This document shows, in pieces, positions 1 to 13,100 of a stretch of 64,000 nucleotides of DNA. This DNA comes from Trichoplusia ni. Its lineage: Eukaryota > Arthropoda > Insecta > Lepidoptera > Noctuidae. The stretch covers positions 3,658,001 to 3,722,000 of the forward strand of contig NC_039489.1 of the NCBI RefSeq assembly GCF_003590095.1, given 5' to 3'. Made by a program: the position numbers and the translations under genes. Each line of letters starts with the position of its first letter. Positions within the stretch are counted from its first letter, which is position 1. A model generated the notes under the pieces. It was not told the DNA's origin. It saw only the letters and a program-made list of their open reading frames with translations, and ran no database searches.

Positions 1-2450
1 TTCTTCTTTACTATCGAATAGACTCGGAGCGCGACGGCAGAAAGAGACAAAAAAACTGTAAAATAATAAAATTCATTACAATACAATTGAAGCCTTAGTA
101 TCTACATTTAATAAACGGGTGCGGGAGGTTTAAGTATGAGGTGCAATATGAGAGAGTAATGTTTATTACAGTGATATAAGTATTGTACGAGGGGACGCCA
201 ACAGTCGCGTGCCGACGTGCGCGGTGTGGGAGCGGCGCGAGCCACGAGCGGAGCGGGGAGAGGGACGGGGGTCTGTCGGAAATAATGTGTTAATAGAGAT
301 ACATCTCTAAAACAATAACAGTCTATGTCGATGAAAAGTTTGTTTGATAAGCAGAGCCGAGGAATTATCCACAAAAAGAAAAATATAAAATATTTTACAA
401 AATATACAAAATTTTGTTAACTTTCATATAAAAAGCGATATTTTAGATGTGACCGTGGTCTTTTCGCAGTTTCTATCAAATATCAAATTGTATCAACAGA
501 AGATAGGGGTTAAGCGCAAATATTTTTATAAATCGATTGAATTCAAAAACATGAAACCCACTTGTCACACAGAGTCTCTGTTTATCTACTTTGTTTCAAC
601 CATATCGCTTCAGCGTTTGCCTTGTCCAGTATAAGCAATACATTGCTACGATATTGCGGTCCGCGTCGGAATGCGCGCTATATAGTGCTGACACAGTGTA
701 TTAATACTTTATGCGTCATATATTTTATATCTCTCTCTTTGTATGATGTTGTGTAGTGTGGCGTAATCTAATCTGTAATGATTAATTGTTTCACTGGGGA
801 ATCAATTATGAACAAATGTAAGCTTGAATTAAAATATGAAAGGAGTCTATTTTGAAATATTTAATGTCTAAAAATAACATTCTGACATACTTTTCCAGAT
901 TTTTTGTATTAATTGTTAGCGCTTTAAAAAGAGAATAAAAACCTATAATACGATTGGATACCCGTATTTTTTGTTGGGTAGAAAGAACAAAGTAACCTGT
1001 ACTTCTTGTTTCTATGGAGCAAGCTTTGTTCTAGCTCGCTGTTCCCGCTCCCCGCCCCGCTGCCTCTTGTCACAAACACCTCGTCACTGGCGAGATATTC
1101 CCTCGCTCGCGCGGTTTATTGCCCAAACACTTTGTATTGTGTGCTATGTGACTTTATGCTGTGCATGTGTGTGTGAGGTGTGACCGTGTGGGCAGAGCGG
1201 AATGCAGAAAATGTTCTTTACTTCTTTTTGGGTTACAATATCGTCGCATCGTAATAAATGATTCATGGTGTGAATATTGTAAGGCAAATGAATTTTTAAA
1301 GTATATCGTGGTTTATCCCTCCAAAATGAAAACCAAAAATTTTAATTTTGAATAGGCGGCCTTCCACGTACTTTTAAAACATTATAAAAATGACATTAGG
1401 TGCTCTGCATAGATCTAGCGTTTTAGTTTTTATCTACAACTTGATTTTCGGTTACTACATGCAATTTGAATACAAAAAAAACAATATTTCTAAAACCCCG
1501 CGATAGAATGACTACTGACAAGAAAATTGATCACTGCAGGCGATAACTCAAAATACTAACATAATTTGTCTCCTTTCCACTAAAGCGTTAAGTTTCCCAA
1601 TCGATTAACCTTCTTCATAATGGTTTAATTGTGAGCAATGTTTGAGTTGATCCGATCTTAATCACCGTCGTCACGCAACCGTCGCGCAAACAGAACCAGT
1701 TTACTTTTCAGATTGACGCCACAGTGAGGAACATTACCGAGTCGCTTCATTTGCGTTTGTTCTTATTACTCGAACTAATATTGTTTTAGATGAGTGGTGA
1801 TTACTTTTTGTGATCTAGCTCTTGAGTAATTATGACTCATATATTCGACGAAATACAGTCTGACTGATTTTACGTAACGGAGATGTGAAATACTTGAGAG
1901 ATAACGATGTAGGTTGACCAAACAAAGAATGAAAATCAATTTACGCCTAGAATTATAATGTAGCATTTAAACTCACAATAGTATTGCTTTTAAACATATG
2001 TAAGACATAAGACATACGTAAGGTAATCTTTCTTCTAAGGTAGACTTTCTTAAATGATTCCATTATCAACCGAAGAAACAGAAAAACAATAGGACAGAAT
2101 TAAAGTTTAATGAAAACAAAAATAATTCTCATTGTTAACAAGCAGAAAAATATACAGATAATAGAAAAAATATTAAAAATAATGTGCATAAATGAAATTG
2201 AAATTATTGGATTGCATTTGAAATCAAATTCTATAAAATGTGTAAACGTGTTCGATTGAAAATAATCCGATGATTCTGTAACACCGATTTGATTATACCG
2301 ATCAGTCTAATCGAGTGGAAACGCATTGTGCGTGTAATACGATTATTTTTAATACATATTGTGATGCATGGCTTTTTAAGGCAGCCGTATATCATCTACA
2401 AACAATGATAAAGTGATTTATTTTAAAGAAAAATACAATGTTTAAGTTTT

Positions 2451-2512
2451 CGTAGTCGTTAGTTCTACGGTGCTACGGCGTAGTCACTTTGCTACGAACT
2501 CGTAGAACTTGC
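2451..2512. repeat. CGTAG/CTACG-rich inverted repeat, copy 1
   Basis: Short stretch built of alternating cgtag and ctacg units (gctacggcgtag, gctacgaactcgtag), able to form several small hairpins. A related stretch is at 17181-17226. Probably the remains of one lepidopteran fold-back element. Confidence 0.45.
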
Positions 2513-5500
2513 GTCTAATCAGTTGAGAAATGATGTTGGACATAAATTGTGTTAACAGTAATATTTAATTTCTTCATTTAAAAAGACCACAATGTTCAAG
2601 TAACAAAATCCAATAATTTTTCAAATGTTTGTCTCAATGTTTGCTCAGTATTAGGTTCCGTAACAAATGTTGGACAGTAAATGCGTATGGTGACGTAATA
2701 TGATATGTTGGAACAAATGTTGGTGACCGTCGCATGTTTTTGTGGTATTGTACTGATTCGATAATGATAGGAAACGAATTAGGGGAGCTTTTTGTCACCG
2801 ATTTACTTTTTTTCTGCAATTTTTTTTTTGTACTAGAATTATTTAGTTCATTTATCGCAAAAAAAACTGCAGAGAATAGACAGTAATTATGCACATTAAA
2901 GAGTATTCATGTTATCTCATTGGTACAATACTAATTTGATCTAGATGGACATAACACTTGAATTATTGAAAGCGTATAGAAAATTAATTAATGACGCTTT
3001 GGACATAGTTGGTTCACAAAACATTTTCCAGTAATAAACTTTAATGATAATGGCCATCCGTCACAGCGCTTGATTTCTCAAGTTAACGGTAAAACAACAG
3101 CCATTAAATCCAATACATTTGTTTACATTCAAACCAGAACCGAGTACATTTCCAACTAATATGAACCACTCCACACATCTTTATACCAATACAAGTACTG
3201 TCCACTCAAGCGCATTGCACGATACTGCCCTCTCGCTCACACGCACACAAAACTGCTATCTACGTCTCATTCCTCACCAATCCGATACCATTTATACTTG
3301 AAGTGCTACTTGAAACATATAGCTGTCTCACTCGCTCGTGTTTGGGCTGTATGTGTCTGTCTCGCGTCCACTCCGGTCAGCGTGGGATGAAACCTGAGTT
3401 TTCATTGTATAAAATGGGATAATGAGAGCTCAATTTGTAAGGGAATGAAAGGGTTGGCTTTTGATGCGAATATTTATTTTGTGTTTTATTCGTTTAAGGG
3501 AAACGCTTTGGTTAGAGTTTGTTTTTTTATATTTTCTGTTAATGGTTAATCGTATGAAATGAATGAGGGAATGATGAAGCATAATATTTTTCTGATGTTA
3601 GACTAGAGTGGGCTTATTGAAGTAATTTATTTTTAATGCATTTTGGTTTTACTAACAAGATCTACGTTTCATTTTTTTAATTTTGCTAGTCAGTGCTTGG
3701 AATAAACCTTAGTTAAGTCATATGAAAATATTTATTGTTTTATGTTTTTATAAACAGGTTTTTTGTTTCTAGCTATTTTATACATTTCAACTGTTTCTTT
3801 GTTCAGTTTGATTTTTAAACATACCATTTTATTAAAGCTTCATTAATAGGTTTTCCTAACTCATACTATATCAACAATACAAGGTATCTATAAGTTCCAA
3901 TTAACTTAACGCTATTAGTAACCAGTGAATCGTGAACAAGGTACTTAGTACGGTCCCACACAGACCCACAACAATTATCAAGAACTCTTCAAAAGTATAG
4001 AATAACTCAATAATGAGATCTTTTTCAACAAACCTCTCCAACCACTGACCGGTTATTGAAACCTTTTTATTCCGAGAAAAAAAAACTCAATTGGAATCAC
4101 TACTAGATCCTTTCGTCTTAACTGCATTTAGTATCGCAATATCTACTTTACGTCTACAACATAGTGTCGAAATCATGTTTGGAATTTACGTGTTTAAACG
4201 AGCAAAAAGCTAAACATCTTCGTGACATTTACCATTCCAATTTCAATCTTACTACTTTTACAATAAGATTACAAATGGATGCTCCAATTTATTGATCTGT
4301 TAGCCGTATCTCGAGAAAGGATTGTGAATTCTACGTGATGTGTGTAAGGTGTATTTTCGTTTGTGTGTTTGTTGTCTATTTGAGTGAAGTGGTGCTAGAG
4401 AAAGGTTAATGGTTGAGTAATCGACAGCCGTGGGGTTGGGATCGGATCCGAGTGTGTTTGATATGTTTGTACTTACGATCCGCGAAACTATTTATTTTGA
4501 GAACTGTTTTTGTTGTTGTTTATCACTGTTTTTATAACAGAGTCTCTGAACTAGGTTTGGATTGGAAAGTATTTATTTGTATTAAATTGCCTCATGAGTA
4601 GCGGAAACGTACTTAAGGTGCAAATAAATGAAGTTGATATATATTTTTTATTTAAAAGGTATTTAAGCTATATACCTTTTAAATTAAGTAATATGAATAC
4701 TAGTAATGTAAAAGGCTTTGTATATAAAGATTTGGTTTTAATTTATGTGATTTTTAAGTTGCTTATTATTGGACTTAGTCACAGAAACTGCTGGCTCAGA
4801 GTGAAATATAACCAAACAGAGAAAGCTTTTTTATTTTTTTAAAGAATGGTTCCTTTTTTAGATTTTGCCTAGGGCTTCGTTCGCCTGGTTGTCATGATAT
4901 GTCAAAAAATCTATCTATTTCGCGGAAACTCACCTTTACTTTAATAAAATCCTCCTCATTGGAAGTAATAGATCTAATCATTTCTCACTACTCTCTCTTA
5001 CTCGTACTCCTCTTTAAATAGACGATGTTTGGACTATACGAGCTGTTTTGGATACTGTCTATTTTTATTTGCGAACGTAACTGATACACAACACGATTGA
5101 TTTGTATTTGTTACGCGGAGGGCGGGTGCACAGGCGAGCGGAGCTGAGCGAGCCCGTAAGAGGTTTCTTTTAATCTATGACATTATCAAAACGAGTGCAG
5201 TTTTTAATTTTGCAATTAAAATAATATGTCGAATTACTTGATGATTAAAGAAGTTATAGCTTTCTAGAATGAGCTAGACCTCTTACTATACTGCGTAAGG
5301 ACCAAAGATTTTTACATAAATTATCTGTTAAAGTATTTTTCTCATTATAAACAAATCAACCTAATAATATGTGGTTCATGTAGTCCTAGCTACGGTAGCT
5401 AGTTACATTATTTTTTTAATTCCTTACCTACTAAAAATCTTTTATTTCCTCTTCTTGTCACTATATTTTTCATATAATCACAGCGGAACGAGGACACGCT

Positions 5501-5656
5501 AAGCTAGTACTACATCAGTGGGACCTCACCTGTAACACAACTCCCCACATTTCATCGGCTTCCGAATTTTATTAAATTTTTCCACTAAACACAGTGACGG
5601 GATGTGAAGCGATTGATTAAATCCACCCCTACTACCACCATCTAAAGAAGTCTGAT

Positions 5657-5712
5657 GTTGGAGCGAGATAGCACATGATACGTCGTAGAGCGCCATCTCG
5701 CTTATTCAACTG
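5657..5712. repeat. Short dyad repeat, copy 1
   Basis: gttggagcgagatagc on the left and cgccatctcgc on the right form an imperfect dyad of about 55 bases with a central cgtagag. Eight related copies are listed in the window. Confidence 0.5.
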
Positions 5713-6345
5713 CATTAGTTTAACACTAAGACGTGGTGACGGGCTCCCTGATCCAGTTGCTGCAATATGTTTGTGTACATTGTTCCACCGCTTTTCATTT
5801 GTTTGTGTGTAACACGATCACCTGATTACTTTTATTCCGTAGTTTTTGTAGCTTCCTATCTCTGTCTGGGGGGCTGATCTGATGTTATTAAAAAGTTTTC
5901 TAGTGACTGGATTGGTTTACAGTATTTTTATTTGTAAAAAAATCGTTCTTGTTGAACATTACTTTTCAAATTATCTAACTCGATGGAGAACAGAGTTGCG
6001 GTAGGTCTTCATTATGCGGAGATAGTTTTCACTATTGTTTTGTAGTCCTAATAAAATTGTTTTTAGATCAGCTTCTTGGAAATTCAGCTCTTTACAGGCT
6101 GTTTACTGTAGTTGTTAAAAAAGATTATTCCAACATGAAAGTCTTCATATGAAAGTTATTATATTAATATTTAGAAAAGTTAAAGACAAGACACAAAAAT
6201 GAGGATATAGCCTTTTTTAAAATAAATTTAAATTATACTTGATACGTTAAACTATGCTCTGTTTCTGTGATAAGATCTTTTACAAGTTTATCTGTTACGG
6301 GTGGGCTCCCTTCCCCTACCCGGTAGTCAGCACGTATCTAAGCGA

Positions 6346-6422
6346 TGACGTCACTAACACAATCAAATACTAATTAACTATCGTTTCAAGTGACAGTTGC
6401 AATCACTTATCTGATGACGTCA
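6346..6422. promoter_or_regulatory. Pair of CRE-type palindromes
   Basis: Two perfect TGACGTCA sites at 6346-6353 and 6415-6422, each within GATGACGTCAC. This is the binding site of CREB/ATF-type bZIP factors. They lie in the presumed Dmrt intron; function is inferred only from the motif. Confidence 0.35.
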
Positions 6423-9066
6423 CACACAATTGTTTTGCCTGATGTTAGTTTGTCTCCGATATGAAACTTGTTATGAATTGAATATTTTATTGATAAGTTA
6501 GGGGTGTTAAACACTGAAAAAAGGTTATACATATCTACTTGGATTTTGATCTCTTTCATTTCATATACATTTAAAACGATTTTTTAACTAAATTATTGAG
6601 AAAGACCTTTTTTACTAAGATTATTTTCAGTTCTCTAAAGAATTTTCTTTTTTAAGTTCAGGTTCTTTTCCACAAATACATTTGAAAGAGATTTTTAAAG
6701 ATGAGTAACTCTACAATTACTAAACAAAATAATAGTGTTTAAAATCCTAGTAAGAAGTCTTCCACAACTATGTTCCTACAGTGGTAACTTTTAATTTACT
6801 CTCCCTATATCATAAAGCAAGCCACTTTAGAAGTATTACGAGTAATACAATTACTCTCTTATTAAACTGACAATATTGAATGCGTTATACAGCGGGTTCA
6901 TTTTATCCTGCCGAGCCGTACACAGGGTGATCAACAATGGATCATCTCTCGACATATTAAATACTCAACTGTAATTTGATTTGGATACCGCTAGGGTTGT
7001 GTTTTGTATTTTTATTTTAAGGGTCGTTTTTTTGGTTTGTGTTGATACAATTTGCGTGGTTGGATGGATACGGACTTTTTGTATGCAATTTTGTTTTGTT
7101 TATTAATATTTTATTTTATTAAATTTAAATAAAATGTATAATTGACACTCGAATAATACGAATAACACTGGTTTGTTAGATTGTACTTACAGATTACTCT
7201 TTACACCAATGGAATAGAGTCTAAATATGATTCATGACTAAAACATCAGTCGTAAATTAAGGCTTTTTTCCGACGTTAAATAAACTCGTTTTCATAATGA
7301 AATTAAAAACTAAACAATAAATAAAAGTAGCAGGCGTGTCTCGTAGCAAACAACAAAGCCATTCAAATAAAGAGTATAATTATCACCAGCAGCGCCAACC
7401 CTGCCGAATAATTGCATCCCAATAGAACACTAATACCTCAATCGAATGTATAACCACACCAAAATCTATCATATCTAAAACCGACTCTATTGCAACGCAA
7501 TATAACTCAAAATCAAACACTAAACTTAATAATAGAGATCGTCAACAATTGGTTTTATTGTTACCGCCCGCCGATTCAAAGTTACTCCGTTCAGACTGCA
7601 ATAAATTTCGAACAATTTTAAACTTTATTTAATGGGTATAAAGAGTAATTTGGTATGATTTATGTTTGGTTGTAAATAATAGGTGTCGTGAACAATCGCG
7701 GCGGGTTTCGGAGTTCACTCTGTTATAGCTAATCACTTGAGAATGGACTTAGTTCGGGGGTCGCAGTGGGGTCGCGTCAGTCGCGTGGTACGGGGGTGTT
7801 TTTATTAATTTTGCAGTCATTTGGATATTAATATAGAGAGGGTTCGTTTGTACGTGATTAGAAATCGACAAATGTTGAATTAAGCTGACATGATTTGTGG
7901 GCGGGAGAGGGGGCGCTACGGTCGTGTTTGATGAATTGAATGTTGGCTCATGAATCAAACATAGTCCATGATGTTTGACAGTAGTATAATTTAAAAGGAT
8001 AGATGAATTTCACTATCTGCGAGGACAGGAAGCTGAGTAGCAGCAACAACAAATTATAGAAAACCTTTATTGATTGTCCCAGACTAAAGACTAAAGACAG
8101 ACTTAAGAGTCCCTGTGTCGCAGGGTGTTTTACAAACAAACCGGTTCCCGGAACCCGGTGCAGTTAAAACTATACTACGCGACTCCATGCAGTCAAGAAA
8201 TCTATAATGTAACAAAATACATTAAATATATCTACCATATACAGCCATCTACCTAGCCATAAACATATTGATGTTTATCAAACGCAGCCTCAAAAAACAA
8301 CTTTTCAACGGAAACGTTGACAAAACAAAACAAAATCGAGCAAGACCGCAAGGAGGCCGAAATACGCAAAACATTCGGCAAACAGTTCACTAATTACTTT
8401 ATATTGAGTCAAACGTTAGTAATTAGCAGCACTTTTAGGGGATTTGGAAATTATATGGGAGTGGACGATGGACTTTAAAAATAAAAAAATACAGCTTAGA
8501 GAGGGCTTTTGTTTTAGATAAATTAAATCTGATAGCAGTTTAGGAATGTTGTGTTAAAAATATGCGCGTTGAAGATAATTATTATTATTAGAGGACATAA
8601 GAGTTTAAGAAGTTTTGGTTAAACTTAAAGGTATTTTACGTAAAGTTTGTTGTACTGACAAGTTATCAAAGGAATTTTGTGGTTATGGGAAAGGAATACC
8701 ACTTACTACACAACATTTTGATTAAAAAGAAAATATCTACATGGTTTGTTTTTAATAGAATTAAAAATTGAATTTATTTTTGTTAGGTTATAAGTACTTA
8801 TACCTAAAAGTCAAAGAGAATCAATTTCGTAACAAACACAAGCGACAAATATAGAAAAAAAAGGCGATACGTTTAGCATTTGTTACCATCCGCTACAACC
8901 TTACACGGGGGTGATATTTTCCACAGTAATTAATTCATGGCCAACCATTACCAAATAGTTTCAGTAATAAATCTGTGCCCCATCACCTCCACCGAGTAGT
9001 ACAACTAAACAAGTAACACGAATGAATAGTAATGTACAGTCACGTACAGCGCGCAGTAAATCTCGC

Positions 9067-9092
9067 GCACAATGGAGGCGGGCCCATTGTGC
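9067..9092. promoter_or_regulatory. Inverted pair of SOX-like sites in a GC-rich island
   Basis: GCACAATGG and its exact reverse complement CCATTGTGC, 8 bases apart. ACAATGG is the SOX HMG-box consensus. The pair lies in a GC-rich patch (9040-9135) inside AT-rich presumed intron. Confidence 0.3.
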
Positions 9093-11431
9093 AACTAATT
9101 TATGGTGGCGACTGTTAGCGAGCTCGCGTTGTCAACACTGCACTAGAGTACATTGCAATATGTTATTAATAATTATCAGTTGTAGTCAGGGCTCTGAGGA
9201 GGAAGACCTTAGGTATCATGTTTGTGTGTTCCTGTCAAGTTGATTGTACAGTCAAATAGACATATTGAAGAGTTACATAATAAATTTTCATACTTTTCCA
9301 GGAATTGTATTCTTCTTCTGTTTTCTGTCTTTATGCCGATATATTTGAGTAAATTAATTGGTTCTCGCGTCCTAAAATATAATATATCTAGCTTTCAATT
9401 GTTTTTTAGAAGACAGAAAGATCTCTTCTGTAGCGTCAAATACTACACTGGAAAGTATATGTCTAAATACGAAAATTGGAATTGTTTGATATAGAGTTTA
9501 TATTTAAAATAACATAGGAAATTCCATTTAATTTAGTCTGTTCTAGTTTCGAATCGTAGCGTTGGCGGAAAATTAAAAATCTAAATATAGATTCCAATAT
9601 CTCCCCTACAGTTGGTCCTTACGTAACTATATATAACAGTACTGTGAAGTATTCATAGATATTGGAGAATATTTTACAGAAACATGTAAACCTCTGAAAC
9701 TCTGCATTGAGCTTCGATTTCTCGTAAAGCCCAACACCGGACAACAATAGTTGCCGCAGTGACATTATTATGCACACAATACAATGCTGCTTTTGTTCGG
9801 GCCAGCGGCCAGTGTTATAAACAGACGCATAAATCAACACGAAACATTGGCGCGCGAACACCGAACGGATTCGTGTGTTGTCTAGTAGTAGGGGGGTGGG
9901 GGTTGTTGATTATTGCAGTACTATGATTCAAATTAGTAAAGAAATATTTGTCTATAAACATAAATGCGTTTGATTTTAGGAATAAATAGCTAAAATAACA
10001 AAATAATACATGATAAAGTATGTAAGAAAAATCTGTAATTTTACTTAATAAAGAGAATTTAAGTCAAGATTAATTATACCTGTATGTGCATAATCCTAAG
10101 AAAGAACCAAAGAACGAACCAAGAACGAGAGAATATAACGTTATCGTGCGCACAACCGAGCAATACAATCTGTTTATTCAACATCATAGGTGAGTTTGAG
10201 CATTAATTTAAACATAGTCCTCCCCTATATTATTACCGCATATGCCAAACATTGTTGATACACAATAAAAAGTAAAACTAAAACACGGACCAACAGCATC
10301 ATTTACCAGCAGATGTCTATATTAATTCTACTTACAATTCTATAGCTCTATTCATCTCTTTCACACACATTTAAAAGTGTACTCCTATCCCGCTCCCGCT
10401 CACATAATGAGATTTAAAATGGCCAGTATTCACTTATTGTAATTCAATAAAAGTTGTTTGTATTGTATAAAACTGTTGGTAGGTATTATTTTAATGAAAT
10501 CTTTTCTTTTTTCCTTTGCATATTCGTGCGAGGGCGTACCTTTTATTACAACACAAAACGACTCATATTTTTTTCTATTCATCCAGCTTTTTCTTAAAGA
10601 ACGTTTTACATTGATGATTGTGTTCGTTGAATTGGTTCACTTATACTCAGTGTCTTTTCAATGTAATCGTTTTTTGCGGACGCTTGCGGGAGTTTCGATT
10701 ACATTTTAATGGTCGTGGTAGATTTATTTGAATGAGCGTACACTTGAGATGCTTTTATGGTTTTTTAAATTGACGGATTTTGTTCCATAATGGTTTAGAT
10801 TTTTTTGAATATCGTCCTTGACAGTTATCTAACGTTACCTCTTCGTTACCAATATTTCTTTTAAATAAATTAAACCAACATATTTTATAGCCATTATACA
10901 TTCCTGTCATATCATATAATATACATACATAAACCATAATTATAACAACATCATTAAATTGTATAACGAAAAAATTCCATGTAAAAAAATACAAGTCACT
11001 TAAGTACTTTCATAGGCAGGCACAAAAATATAACCAAAATAAGCACTAACAAACCAAATCTATTAAAACCTTATTAAAATGGCCTCCGAACTCGTGTTAA
11101 ACTCTCGATACCCCACGTCACCGTTTAAAAAAAAAACAATAACTTCGGCCATTAAATTGGTGCAGACGAGTGAGCAAGTCTTGCTGGTAATTGCTGCGAC
11201 ACAATGACTGCCGCTCTGTGCTGGCTGCGCGCTCTGCTCTCCCACTATTACTGTTAATCTCTCTATATACCAGCCTTTGTTTTACTTACAACTATTGCGA
11301 ACACGCTGACGGCTTTTGTTATTTGATTATATAGAGTTTAGATAGGTGTACATGTTGGTAACCGTTTGCATGTCATTTGTTTCTTTCTGCTAGTCAGTTC
11401 CTGGATGATATGAAACTTGATTATTTGTAAA

Positions 11432-11612
11432 CTAGCTGTTGACAGCGACTGCGCCCGCTATAAATAAAAATGATCTCAAGGGAAAATGAAATTGGAAAAA
11501 CACTATCCTGTATCTGTATACAAATTTCGTTCCAATTTGTCTCGTGGTTTTTGCATGAAAAAGTAACAAACATTCATGCTTACAGACTTTCGCGTTCATA
11601 ATATTAATATGA
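11432..11612 (-). mobile_element. Helitron-like non-autonomous element, 181 bp
   Basis: On the minus strand it starts TCATATTAAT and ends ...CAACAGCTAG, and it lies between host A and T, as expected of Helitrons (5' TC, 3' CTRR, A/T target). The body shares the 'actttcgcgtt' end, 'tcctgtat' and 'acaaacat' segments with 21836-22033. There is no coding capacity. It lies in the presumed Dmrt intron. Confidence 0.6.
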
Positions 11613-12351
11613 TAGCAAAATGATATTTCACTACAAAATTCAGATAAAGCCGAATCTCTGCCAGTGGACTGTGGTAAAAAAGTATTCAGTGTAAATTTTT
11701 ATCCATATGTTTTTTGTGGTCTAGACGAAACTTAGCTTCTTATTGATGGGGTAACATTGAACGAACAGAATGGATGGCAACGAAAGAATCTCTAGATACT
11801 ACTCCATTTCTTATTTCATGTGGAGCTTGGCACGTCTTTAAACTTCTATCGTTTCTGAACAATTAAAATGAAACCACATTTGAGTCAAACATACCATATT
11901 TGTGTATCGTACCCTCCGCCACTCAGGTCGCGAGCGGGTTCGCCTTTTTGTTTTCCCTTATTGTTTGAACTTTTGTTCTCGACTGTATTATTTTCTCAAC
12001 GCTTGTGTACTTTGAACGATGTTTTTGAATTTCGAACAAAACGACCAAATATGTTTCAGAGAAAGAATGTCAGTTATTATTTCTGGTGTGTGTTTTATAA
12101 ATTGATGAGGTTTTGTTTTTTTCTGTTGAGGTGGCTTCGAACAATATTTGTATTGACCTTTGTAGGGATATGAACATATCGGGTGTCAATGTACCTAAAG
12201 CATCATTATACGTTACCAAAATTGACTATATTTAACATTTTTCTAGATTTTTTTTTGATGTTCTACTATCGAAAGATCCCATCGGTCGTATTTATAGGCC
12301 ATCTGGCCCATTTCCATCAATCAACACTAACCTAGTTTTCTTTGTCAACAG

Positions 12352-13100
12352 TTCAAAAGCGCGCGCGGATCACAGAAGTGTGCTCCAGCCCGTCGCCGCC
12401 GACGGAGTCCCAGCAGGAGGCCAAGACCCCCGCCGCCACACCCCCGCTCGCCACCCCGCCCCCGCGCTCGCCCTCCGACCACGAGCTCAACGTGGAGGAG
12501 GAACTCGAAGACACGGAGCCCTCGCTCACACCAGAGAACCTCTCGATGAAGGAGCAGAGAGAAGAGATCCCCGTCAAAAAGGAGGAAGACGACAAATGGG
12601 ATAACCCCGACTTTAAATACAAAATGTTCAGACGAGAGCGAAAAGAAACCGTGGAGACTGTTACTGAAGACCCTTCCCCGTACCAGAAATCACCAGTCGA
12701 TGTGCTGATAAAGGTCTTCCCACGACGCAGTCGGCAGGAGATCGAGGGGATCCTCACGAGGTGCAAAGGTGACGTGGTAGCGGCCATGGAGATGATGATC
12801 AATGGAGAACATTCCCAGTACCAGGTGGCTCAGGAATCTCCACCTTACATGCAGTATCAATCAAAATCCGCGTTCTCTCCTTTATCAAACCAAAGCTTCA
12901 AGTTCTCTCCGTCGCGACGGTTTCTGACGCCGCCGTACAGTGGTACGGGGTACCTGCCGACGGTGATTCGTCCTCCGCCGGAGTACCTGTCCTCGTTCAT
13001 GCCGCCTACGGAGCTGATGTACGGCAGACAGCTGCAGGTCCCCTCACCAGGCACCTCTCCCACGTCAGACAACACGAACAACGAAGGGTTCTCCGATTAG
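12352..13100 (+). CDS. Dmrt transcription factor, DMA-domain class, C-terminal coding exon (partial gene)
   Basis: This is the last coding exon of a doublesex/mab-3 related transcription factor, a nuclear regulator of sexual and neural development. The exon opens after the AG at 12350-12351 in mid-codon and ends at TAG 13098-13100, giving about 249 residues. The first ~110 residues are rich in Ser, Pro, Thr and acidic residues. A DMA domain follows at 12687-12800, with core KSPVDVLIKVFP and CKGDVVAAMEMM; this UBA-like fold marks DMRT3/DMRTA1/DMRTA2 and insect dmrt93B/dmrt99B. Near the C-terminus PYSGTGYLPTVIRPPPEY resembles the PYS..G..PT..RPP..Y tail of DMRTA proteins. The DM zinc-finger domain is missing and should be on upstream exons outside the window. 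The exon is clearly richer in GC than its surroundings. I cannot decide between dmrt93B and dmrt99B from this exon, so no symbol is given. Confidence 0.88.

Larger units (their letters stand above)
1..12351 (+). other. Large intron (or 5' flank) upstream of the Dmrt terminal exon; no exon recognised
   Basis: No reading frame here resembles a known protein, and I see no zinc-binding Cys/His pattern of a DM domain. The stretch ends in a good 3' splice site at 12331-12351: a branch-like cactaac, a pyrimidine tract, then AG. It is therefore read as the intron before the last Dmrt exon. The rest is AT-rich with short GC-rich islands (about 190-275, 1035-1115, 5110-5160, 7745-7925, 9040-9135), which could be cis-regulatory. 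It also holds repeats, listed separately. How far the intron extends to the left is unknown. Confidence 0.6.

Noticed and set aside
12353..12802. 149-codon frame on the minus strand across the Dmrt exon
   Set aside because: Antisense shadow of the real GC-rich coding exon; Ser/Val-rich with no domain.
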